A DNA stretch of 5,879 nucleotides from Gemmatimonadota bacterium (lineage in GTDB: Bacteria; Gemmatimonadota; Gemmatimonadetes; Gemmatimonadales; GWC2-71-9). Positions 1 to 5,218 of this stretch are shown here, piece after piece. The notes beneath the pieces are model-generated. The model was not told where the DNA came from, did not search any database, and was given only the letters and a program-made list of their open reading frames with translations. The stretch spans positions 1-5,879 of the forward strand of contig SMVY01000095.1 of assembly GCA_004357415.1 (NCBI GenBank), written 5' to 3'. The first letter of the stretch is position 1. Every line of letters begins with the position of its first letter. The position numbers were made by a program, and so were the translations under genes.

Positions 1-86
1 GCGCCGGCGGAGATTCGCTGAACCTCGTCACCGGCCGGTACCAGCATCAATCCAAGTGCCGCTGTAGGCATCGGTTTCGTTGGCAT
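1..86 (-). CDS. N-terminal fragment of an unrecognised protein (runs off the left edge)
   Basis: A leftward reading frame begins with ATG at 86 and stays open for 28 codons to the window edge. It reads MPTKPMPTAALGLMLVPAGD and then EVQRISAG. The start is supported by a strong GGGAGGG ribosome binding site at 97-91, spaced 4 nt away. A second in-frame ATG (codon 6) lies further from that site and is less likely. The stretch AALGLMLVPA is mildly hydrophobic but too short to call a signal peptide. I do not recognise the family and assign no function. The gene follows the cyclo-ligase in the same direction after a 206-nt gap, so it probably has its own promoter. Confidence 0.5.
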   Translation of the reverse strand, partial: MPTKPMPTAALGLMLVPAGDEVQRISAG

Positions 87-90
87 GCTA

Positions 91-97
91 CCCTCCC
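91..97 (-). promoter_or_regulatory. Ribosome binding site of the leftmost partial gene
   Basis: The minus strand reads GGGAGGG, then TAGC, then ATG at 86. This near-perfect Shine-Dalgarno sequence is the main reason for calling the fragment a gene at all. Confidence 0.55.
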
Positions 98-188
98 TTG
101 AAATCACCCGGTACCGCTACCGCCATAGCGAAAAGCGAGTACCATGCCATTTAGGTAAGTTTGTTTAGTACAACATGTTACGCGGCTC

Positions 189-205
189 GATCGCCAGCGG
201 CGACC
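189..205 (-). repeat. Inverted repeat downstream of the cyclo-ligase gene
   Basis: GATCGCC (189-195) and GGCGACC (199-205) flank a 3-nt spacer and form a 7-bp stem with one G-U pair when read on the minus strand. It lies about 90 nt past the cyclo-ligase stop. No T-tract follows on either strand, so it is not a standard intrinsic terminator. It may still slow or protect the 3' end of the transcript. Confidence 0.25.
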
Positions 206-292
206 GTCGGGAACTGTCCTGTAGAGGGGACATTCGGACGAGTGATACCAGAGCGACCTGCCGCTTGGTGTCACAACCGACGAGATCCGGAC

Positions 293-901
293 TTATCCCT
301 TGGAGCGGGGTTTGGCCTTGGTAGGCGGGGTCAGAGGTCGGTAGGTAGCGCGTTCGGTCACCACGAGATTGACCGGGACGTCGCGCGGCGACATGGGGAC
401 CTGATCCACCATCTGACACTCGAACGCCAGTGCCAGGAAAACGGCGCCGGGCCTGGCCGCGCCGAGCAGGCGGTCATAATACCCCTTGCCATACCCGATC
501 CGGCCCCCTGCCGGGTCGAACGCCAAGCCGGGCACCAGAAACAGGTCCACATCTTCCGGGGCGTAGTGGCGCTCAGCATCCGCCACCACGGACGGGACCG
601 GTTCCCACAGCCCAAACGAGGCCTGCGCCAGCTCGTCGAGGGATTGGATCAGGCACAGAGCAAGATCCCCATCCTGACGATAGACCACCGCCGTTGCTTC
701 GCCGCGGGCGAGGCGACCCTCGATGAGGCCCCGGGTAGCGACCTCGCTGTTGACGCCGACGTAGCTGGCAACCACCCGGGCCCGGCGGTATTCCGGTAGC
801 TCCTCTACCCGGAGCGCGATCGCCGCCTCCTTGGGACCGCGATCGGGCTCGGCGTCGCGCGCCGTCTTGGCCCGGGCGCGGAGGTCGGACTTGGCAATCA
901 T
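293..901 (-). CDS. ygfA: 5-formyltetrahydrofolate cyclo-ligase (5,10-methenyl-THF synthetase)
   Basis: This cytosolic enzyme uses ATP to cyclise 5-formyl-THF to 5,10-methenyl-THF, returning an inactive folate to the one-carbon pool. The 202-residue product has the family hallmarks in order. An N-terminal basic pair (K4 and R8 in MIAKSDLRARAK) contacts ATP phosphate in this family. The signature VPGLAFDPAGGRIGYGKGYY lies at 123-142 and is followed by DRLL, and the C-terminal part has VPVNLVVTE. The length is typical (about 180-200). A basic, proline-rich tail (about 188-202) looks like a variable extension. Start: ATG at 901 gives the expected N-terminus, but no Shine-Dalgarno is visible just upstream. 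The gene is divergent from the folate operon with a 153-nt gap, so the two may share regulation. TAA stop at 295-293. Confidence 0.95.
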   Translation of the reverse strand: MIAKSDLRARAKTARDAEPDRGPKEAAIALRVEELPEYRRARVVASYVGVNSEVATRGLIEGRLARGEATAVVYRQDGDLALCLIQSLDELAQASFGLWEPVPSVVADAERHYAPEDVDLFLVPGLAFDPAGGRIGYGKGYYDRLLGAARPGAVFLALAFECQMVDQVPMSPRDVPVNLVVTERATYRPLTPPTKAKPRSKG

Positions 902-1002
902 GACGGCAAATATGCCGCCGTTGGAACCCGACCGCGAACGGTTCCAGTTCGGGGGCGGTGGAGCCTACCGTCAGGTGAGCCCGGGCCGTACCTTTCCGGC
1001 AA

Positions 1003-1020
1003 CACGCCGAGTGCGGCGTG
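1003..1020 (+). repeat. Perfect 7-bp hairpin in the leader of the folate operon
   Basis: CACGCCG, AGTG, CGGCGTG form a perfect stem with a tetraloop. The stem ends 21 nt before the ribosome binding site of the first folate gene. There is no U-run, so it is not a standard terminator. It may be a leader structure or an operator. Confidence 0.35.
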
Positions 1021-1041
1021 CCAACCGCCAATCCTGGTCAG

Positions 1042-1046
1042 AAGGA
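1042..1046 (+). promoter_or_regulatory. Ribosome binding site selecting the GTG start of the PTPS-III gene
   Basis: AAGGA lies 8 nt before GTG at 1055. An ATG at 1059 is out of frame with the protein, so the GTG is the correct start. Confidence 0.6.
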
Positions 1047-1054
1047 CAGCGACC

Positions 1055-1624
1055 GTGAATGCCAATTTCCAGGTAACCGTCAGCAAGGATTACCTCTCGT
1101 TCTCCTCGGCACACTTCATCACCTTCCGGGGCCACAAGTGCGAATCACTGCACGGCCACAACTACCGCGTGGGAGTTACCGTGACCGGCCAGGTGGATCC
1201 GGAGTGCCAGTTCGTGCTCGATTTCGCCGTGCTCAAGGAGATCCTCCGACCGATGGTCGACGCCATCGACCACAAGGTGCTCCTGCCGACGGCCAGCCCC
1301 AAACTGACGTTGGAAGAATCCGGTGACCAGCTGACGGTGATCTACCTGGGAGCACCGCGCTACCAGTTCCCGCGCTCGGATTGCGCCCTCCTGCCGGTGA
1401 CCAACACCACCGCAGAGATGCTGGCCGAGTACTTCGCCACGACGATGCAGGCCGAGATCGAGGGGCGCGGTTTCGACCACCTGACGGAACTGGAGATCGA
1501 GGTAGAGGAGAGCCCGGGTCAGGCGGCCAGCTATCGTGTGGTGTTGACGCCGTCCGTGGAGATCGCACCCGGTACCACGACGGCAGGCCGCACATCGATA
1601 CCAAGTACCTCCCCGACAGGATAA
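1055..1624 (+). CDS. PTPS-III type 6-pyruvoyltetrahydropterin synthase paralog (FolB replacement)
   Basis: This is a 189-residue T-fold enzyme of the PTPS/QueD family. The zinc ligands are visible: H20 in SFSSAHF, and H33 and H35 in LHGHNY. The active-site segment is C29-E30-S-L-H-G-H, so it has the QueD/PTPS cysteine and, next to it, the glutamate that defines PTPS-III. D72-H73 (AIDHKVL) supplies the conserved Asp/His, and VEESPGQAASY (150-160) holds the pterin-anchoring Glu. PTPS-III proteins convert dihydroneopterin triphosphate to 6-hydroxymethyldihydropterin and bypass dihydroneopterin aldolase. It is longer than QueD (about 120 aa) because of an insert at about 75-112. From memory, that insert and the following FPRSDCALLP segment resemble the Plasmodium enzyme more than QueD. 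The tail after 166 looks unconserved. Start is GTG at 1055. It heads the folate operon, 12 nt before the next gene. The family call is firm; the PTPS-III role is strong inference from motif plus context. Confidence 0.85.
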   Translation: MNANFQVTVSKDYLSFSSAHFITFRGHKCESLHGHNYRVGVTVTGQVDPECQFVLDFAVLKEILRPMVDAIDHKVLLPTASPKLTLEESGDQLTVIYLGAPRYQFPRSDCALLPVTNTTAEMLAEYFATTMQAEIEGRGFDHLTELEIEVEESPGQAASYRVVLTPSVEIAPGTTTAGRTSIPSTSPTG

Positions 1625-1636
1625 CGGAGACCGATC

Positions 1637-1990
1637 ATGACTAAACCGGTAGCGACCTACACCGCTGAAACCATTGCCGAGAAACTGGCGGCGCTTGCCG
1701 GCTGGTCATTCGGGGAAGACCTGATCTATCACGAATACCGCACCGACGGCTGGCCGACCACGCTCATGCTGGTCAACGCGATCGGCTTCGTGTGTGAAGC
1801 GGCGGATCACCACCCGGACCTGATGGTGACTTGGGGCAAGGTGATCGTCAGCCTCAGCACTCACAGTGCCGGCGGAGTCACCGATTCCGATCTGGCCATG
1901 GCAAAGAAGATCGATGAAACCGTGCTGTGGAGGCCGGGGGCCGACACCCCATTGCGGGGGACTACTCGGCCGTTCGTCGAAGGAGGCTGA
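1637..1990 (+). CDS. phhB: Pterin-4a-carbinolamine dehydratase (4a-hydroxytetrahydrobiopterin dehydratase)
   Basis: The 117-residue product carries the PCD/DCoH signature EAADHHPDL (54-62), followed by W66, a histidine in STHSAGG (H76) and VTDSD (81-85). H58, H59 and H76 match the catalytic histidines of the family, which dehydrate 4a-carbinolamine pterins to quinonoid dihydropterins. The usual partner, an aromatic amino acid hydroxylase, is not in the window. In bacteria PCD-like proteins also occur with folate or molybdopterin genes and may clean up damaged or off-pathway pterins. Start: ATG at 1637, with GGAGA (1626-1630) 6 nt upstream. It lies between the PTPS-III gene and pabB. The 3' end carries the ribosome binding site for pabB and, if pabB starts at GTG 1927, would overlap it by 64 nt. 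Confidence 0.93.
   Translation: MTKPVATYTAETIAEKLAALAGWSFGEDLIYHEYRTDGWPTTLMLVNAIGFVCEAADHHPDLMVTWGKVIVSLSTHSAGGVTDSDLAMAKKIDETVLWRPGADTPLRGTTRPFVEGG
1980..1986 (+). promoter_or_regulatory. Strong ribosome binding site for pabB inside the end of the dehydratase gene
   Basis: AAGGAGG lies at 1980-1986, just before the dehydratase stop (1988-1990). No ATG or GTG follows at normal spacing. In the pabB frame the downstream choices are ATC at 1993 (6 nt away) and TTG at 2002 (15 nt away). The location suggests translational coupling between the two genes. Confidence 0.6.
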
Positions 1991-2001
1991 ACATCGCCGC
2001 G

Positions 2002-3459
2002 TTGCCACTAGTCGAACAGTTCACCGAAGTTCCCGACCCGCACGCGTGCGCTGCCAGAATCCGGCGTCTCCCCTTCCCACTGTGGCTGGACAGCTCGGCT
2101 ACGGGGAGCCCTCAGGCCCGATACTCCTATGTGACGGCAGACCCGCCGGTGGTCATCCGGGGATTCGGTGCCCGAACCGAAATCTCTCGACCACACACGG
2201 GCGACGACGCCTGGACACCGATCGACGGCCACGCGCTTGCGGCCGGCCGCGAGGTCATGCGGCCATTCCTGAACGACCCAGTTCCGGGGTTGCCACCGTT
2301 CCAGGGTGGCCTGGCAGGCTACCTGGGCTACGAGTTCGCCGGGGCACTCGAGCGCGTCCCAGCACCGCACCGGCGCGACCGATCGTTGCCGGACGTCGTG
2401 CTCGCGCTGTACGACTGGGTGATCGCCTGGGACCACGAGACGGCGGATGCCTGGATCATCTCCACCGGTGTTCCAGCCGCGAGAGGTGAGCGCCGGCGTC
2501 GAGCGGAGACGAGACTGCGCCGGATCAAGGAACTGGTGGCAGGGGCCGCCTCGGTTCATGACATGGCACCGGGTCTCTCGCCAAGTGACCACCAGGGTTC
2601 GGTCGAAACGGCCGGGGTGGTTTCGACGTTTTCGGCTGCCGACTACCGGGCGGCCGTGACGCGCGTGCGAGACTACATTGTGGCCGGCGACATCTTCCAG
2701 GCGAACCTCTCGCAGCAATTTTCCGCCCCGCTACCCTGTCAACCGTTCGAACTGTACACCCGGCTGCGGAGCCGCAACCCGGCACCGTTCGCGGCATACT
2801 TCGAGGTCGGAAGGGCCGCGATACTGAGTGTGTCTCCCGAGCGGTTCCTCAAGGTGGGACAGGATGGCTCGGTCGAGACGCGGCCCATCAAGGGAACCCG
2901 GCCGCGTGGCGCCGATCCGGCGGACGATGTCCGGTTGGCACAGGAACTCCTGTCGAGCGAGAAGGATCGGGCGGAGAACGTCATGATCGTGGATCTGCTG
3001 CGGAACGACCTGTCGCGGGTGTGCCGGGCTGGGTCCATCCATGTGCCGACCCTGTGCGCGCTGGAGAGCCACCCGACGGTCCACCACCTGGTCTCGACCG
3101 TAGAGGGACAACTGGCCGGCGGCGAGGACGCCCTGACGCTGTTGGCCGCAGTGTTCCCCGGCGGTTCGATTACCGGCGCGCCCAAGGTCCGGGCCATGGA
3201 GATCATCGCGGAGTTGGAGCCCACGGCACGCAGCGTCTACTGCGGCGCCATCGGCTATGTCGGGTTCGGGGGGGCGATGGATACCAGTATCGCCATTCGG
3301 ACGGCCATCGCCGAAGACGGCAAACTGTACTTCAACGCCGGTGGCGGGATCGTCGCCGATTCGGACCCCGACGCCGAGTACCGGGAAACGCTCGACAAGG
3401 CGCAAGCGTTCATTCAAGTCCTGTCGGAGCAGGCCGCGCCCGAGGCCTCCGTCAGATGA
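2002..3459 (+). CDS. pabB: Aminodeoxychorismate synthase component I (PabB)
   Basis: PabB adds ammonia delivered by PabA to chorismate, giving 4-amino-4-deoxychorismate for p-aminobenzoate and folate. Numbered from TTG 2002 (485 aa), the anthranilate-synthase-I-like N-terminal domain covers about 10-160, including FQGGLAGYLGYEF (101-113). The chorismate-binding domain covers about 212-475, with YIVAGDIFQANLSQQF, SPERFL, ENVMIVDLLRNDLSR, FPGGSITGAPK and AGGGIVADSDP. The sequence PIKGT (K297) is diagnostic: PabB has this catalytic lysine where TrpE has alanine (PIAGT). The start is uncertain. GTG at 1927 would give 510 aa and a 64-nt overlap with the dehydratase gene, while a strong AAGGAGG at 1980-1986 favours a start near 1993-2002. 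TTG 2002 is the nearest standard codon. The stop overlaps the pabA start (ATGA at 3456-3459), indicating coupled, roughly equal synthesis of the two subunits. Confidence 0.93.
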   Translation: MPLVEQFTEVPDPHACAARIRRLPFPLWLDSSATGSPQARYSYVTADPPVVIRGFGARTEISRPHTGDDAWTPIDGHALAAGREVMRPFLNDPVPGLPPFQGGLAGYLGYEFAGALERVPAPHRRDRSLPDVVLALYDWVIAWDHETADAWIISTGVPAARGERRRRAETRLRRIKELVAGAASVHDMAPGLSPSDHQGSVETAGVVSTFSAADYRAAVTRVRDYIVAGDIFQANLSQQFSAPLPCQPFELYTRLRSRNPAPFAAYFEVGRAAILSVSPERFLKVGQDGSVETRPIKGTRPRGADPADDVRLAQELLSSEKDRAENVMIVDLLRNDLSRVCRAGSIHVPTLCALESHPTVHHLVSTVEGQLAGGEDALTLLAAVFPGGSITGAPKVRAMEIIAELEPTARSVYCGAIGYVGFGGAMDTSIAIRTAIAEDGKLYFNAGGGIVADSDPDAEYRETLDKAQAFIQVLSEQAAPEASVR

Positions 3460-4091
3460 TCCTGCTGATCGACAACTACGATTCGTTCGTCTACAACCTG
3501 GCCCGGTACGTTACCGAACTCGGCGAGGAGTCTACCGTGGTGCGCAACGACGCGCTCACCACGGCCGACGTGGTCCGGTTGTCCCCCAGTCACATCATCA
3601 TCTCCCCGGGACCGTGCACTCCGGCACAAGCCGGCGTGTCAGTCGAGGTGATCCGTCGGTTGGCCAACCGCATACCCATTCTCGGTGTCTGCCTGGGTCA
3701 CCAGTGTATCGGTGCCGCGTACGGCATGCGCATCGTCCGAGCCAAGCAGCCCAGACACGGTAAGACGTCGGCCATCAGCCACGGCGGCGTGGGCTTGTTT
3801 GCCGGGCTGCCCAATCCCTTCACGGCGTCCCGGTATCATTCACTGGTGGTCGATCCGGCATCCGTTCCTGACGACGTGGAAGTGACAGCGACGGCCGAAG
3901 ACGGGGAGATCATGGCCCTGCGCCACCGGATCGATCCGGTGTGGGGAATCCAGTTTCATCCCGAGTCGATCCTGACCGATTTCGGCTATTACCTGCTCTC
4001 CCGGTTTCTGTGGCCGGAGCGTCCGGTGGAGGCACTGCCGGCGAAAGCGGATTGGGGTTGGAACACGATTGTCGGTGCGGCGCGGAGTTAG
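3456..4091 (+). CDS. pabA: Aminodeoxychorismate synthase glutamine amidotransferase (PabA/TrpG)
   Basis: This is a class I glutamine amidotransferase of 211 residues that hydrolyses glutamine and passes ammonia to PabB. The N-terminus MILLIDNYDSFVYNLARY is typical. SPGPCTP (50-56) forms the oxyanion-strand region, the nucleophile is C79 in GVCLGHQ, HGKTS (101-105) is the subunit-specific loop, and H168/E170 in QFHPES complete the triad. Length matches the family (about 190), with an extra tail ALPAKADWGWNTIVGAARS. The ATG overlaps the pabB stop by 4 nt, with GAGG at 3442-3445 upstream. Because it directly follows pabB, PabA is the primary role. Many bacteria use one such subunit for both folate and tryptophan, and nothing here excludes that. 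It is the last gene of the operon: 25 nt further on is the 3' end of the convergent phosphofructokinase gene, with no clear terminator between them. Confidence 0.95.
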   Translation: MILLIDNYDSFVYNLARYVTELGEESTVVRNDALTTADVVRLSPSHIIISPGPCTPAQAGVSVEVIRRLANRIPILGVCLGHQCIGAAYGMRIVRAKQPRHGKTSAISHGGVGLFAGLPNPFTASRYHSLVVDPASVPDDVEVTATAEDGEIMALRHRIDPVWGIQFHPESILTDFGYYLLSRFLWPERPVEALPAKADWGWNTIVGAARS

Positions 4092-4116
4092 CGGGTGGAG
4101 GTGCTACGGGGTTCAG

Positions 4117-5196
4117 TCAGTCACCGAGGTTGATGGCCAACTGTCGTGCGGTTTGAACGGTATCGCAATCGAGGGGGACCAGTTTGGGTTTGCCGACGAC
4201 TTCCGCCAGCGACACCCGCCCAATATCCGGTGGGTCGTAGCACACCATTGTGCCGAGGGCGCCGTCGGCCACGGCTCTGACAGCGGCGGTCCCGAATCGG
4301 AGGCCCAGGAGCCGGTCGAAGCTGGTGGGTGCTCCGCCACGCTGCAGGTGACCGAGGACCAGGCTGCGGGTTTCCTTGCCGGTGATGTCGGCGATGGCGC
4401 CGGCGACCCGGCTCCCGATCCCACCGAACCGGTCGGCCGCTCCGACGCGATCGACTTCGACGAGCACCTCCGTTCCCTCGATGGGGCGAGCGCCCTCGGC
4501 GACGACGACGATGCTGTACCGCAGGCCTTGCCGCTCCCGGTCGCAGATCTTGTGGCACACCTTGTTGATGTCGAAGGGGATTTCAGGAATGAGAATGACA
4601 TCGGCGGTGGAGGCCACGCCGGCGTACAGCGCGATCCAGCCGGTATTCCTCCCCATGAGTTCCACCACCATCACCCGGTCGTGCGCTTCCGCGGTGGGAT
4701 GGAGCTTGTCGATGGCTTCGGTGGCCGTCGTGAGCGCCGTGTCGAAGCCAAAGGTGCGGAGCGTACCGGCGACGTCGTTGTCGATTGTCTTGGGAACGCC
4801 GACGACCGGCAACCCTTTCTGGTGGAGCCGGTAAGCGATTTGGAGACTGCCGTCCCCGCCGATGGCCACCATGGCATCGAACCCTCGATCCTTGAACTTG
4901 GCAATCAACTCGTCGGAGCGATCGATCTCGATTTCGGACCCGGTGTCGTCCTTCTCGACCCAGCGAAACGGGTTGCCCCGATTGGTGGTGCCCAGGATGG
5001 TGCCGCCGGTGTGGGTTATGCCGCGGACTTCATCGGGCCCCAGCGGGATGACGCCTTCGCCGGTGAGCAGGCCGCGATACCCCCGACGGATGCCGAAAAC
5101 CTCCCATCCCAGATTGTGGGCCGAGAGCACCACGGCCCTGATGACCGCGTTGAGGCCAGGCGCATCGCCGCCGCCGGTCGAGATCGCTATGCGCAT
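4117..5196 (-). CDS. pfkA: 6-phosphofructokinase, group III (probably ATP-dependent)
   Basis: The enzyme phosphorylates fructose 6-phosphate to the 1,6-bisphosphate in glycolysis. The 359-residue protein has the PFK-A fold motifs in order: STGGGDAPGLN (6-16, phosphoryl donor loop), AIGGDGS (111-117), PKTIDND (135-141, catalytic D139), ELMGRNTGW (179-187, F6P binding), PEIPF (204-208) and LGHLQRGG (281-288). The donor-specificity positions are mixed. GGDG (as in ATP enzymes, not the GGDD of PPi enzymes) is combined with K136 in PKTIDND (as in PPi enzymes; E. coli has Gly). This G+K combination is typical of the mixed-substrate group III and in characterised actinobacterial members goes with ATP use. 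ATP is thus the likely donor, though not certain. It is longer than E. coli PfkA (320 aa). Start ATG 5196 gives the canonical MRIAISTGGGD. Only a weak, distant AGGGA is upstream. It follows the selenoprotein gene by 22 nt and is probably co-transcribed with it. Confidence 0.95.
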   Translation of the reverse strand: MRIAISTGGGDAPGLNAVIRAVVLSAHNLGWEVFGIRRGYRGLLTGEGVIPLGPDEVRGITHTGGTILGTTNRGNPFRWVEKDDTGSEIEIDRSDELIAKFKDRGFDAMVAIGGDGSLQIAYRLHQKGLPVVGVPKTIDNDVAGTLRTFGFDTALTTATEAIDKLHPTAEAHDRVMVVELMGRNTGWIALYAGVASTADVILIPEIPFDINKVCHKICDRERQGLRYSIVVVAEGARPIEGTEVLVEVDRVGAADRFGGIGSRVAGAIADITGKETRSLVLGHLQRGGAPTSFDRLLGLRFGTAAVRAVADGALGTMVCYDPPDIGRVSLAEVVGKPKLVPLDCDTVQTARQLAINLGD

Positions 5197-5218
5197 GTTG
5201 GTGGTGGCCGTCCCTGGA

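Larger units (their letters stand above)
87..292. other. 206-nt intergenic region with an AT-rich island
   Basis: No convincing coding frame or RNA gene was found here. The segment at about 144-180 is clearly AT-rich (runs such as TTTAGGTAAGTTTGTTTAGTA on the plus strand) in an otherwise GC-rich window, and contains the 8-bp palindrome AACATGTT (172-179). It lies 60-95 nt upstream of the leftward start at 86, a sensible place for that gene's promoter. I could not assign a clean -35/-10 pair. Two small inverted repeats flank it: CGCTA/TAGCG at 115-119 and 126-130, and the stronger stem at 189-205. No U-run follows either of them. Confidence 0.35.
902..1054. promoter_or_regulatory. Divergent intergenic region between cyclo-ligase and the folate operon
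   Basis: This 153-nt region must hold promoters for both directions, although I cannot pick convincing -35/-10 boxes. It contains three inverted repeats. CGGCA/TGCCG (904-908 and 913-917) surrounds AATA next to the cyclo-ligase start. TGGAACC/GGTTCCA (922-928 and 940-946) has an 11-nt spacer. CACGCCG/CGGCGTG (1003-1009 and 1014-1020) has an AGTG loop and could fold in the 5' leader of the folate operon about 35 nt before its first start. Any of these could be an operator or an RNA hairpin; the role is inference. Confidence 0.4.

Noticed and set aside
902..1054. 6S RNA, which neighbours the cyclo-ligase gene in many proteobacteria
   Set aside because: The intergenic region is only 153 nt and I cannot fold it into the long closing stem with a central bubble; only short local hairpins are seen.
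1055..1624. QueD (6-carboxytetrahydropterin synthase, queuosine pathway)
   Set aside because: The active-site Glu next to the Cys, the longer length with an insert, and the folate neighbours all favour PTPS-III. No queC, queE or queF is present nearby.
2731..3417. 228-residue open frame antisense to pabB, and similar long frames at 2008-2718
   Set aside because: pabB has all diagnostic motifs across this interval. The antisense frames show no recognisable domain and lack ribosome binding sites.
2002..3459. Anthranilate synthase component I (TrpE) instead of PabB
   Set aside because: The lysine in PIKGT marks aminodeoxychorismate synthase, where TrpE has PIAGT. The folate neighbours agree.
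4092..4116. Bidirectional terminator between pabA and the phosphofructokinase gene
   Set aside because: The 25-nt gap has no inverted repeat with a T-tract on either strand.
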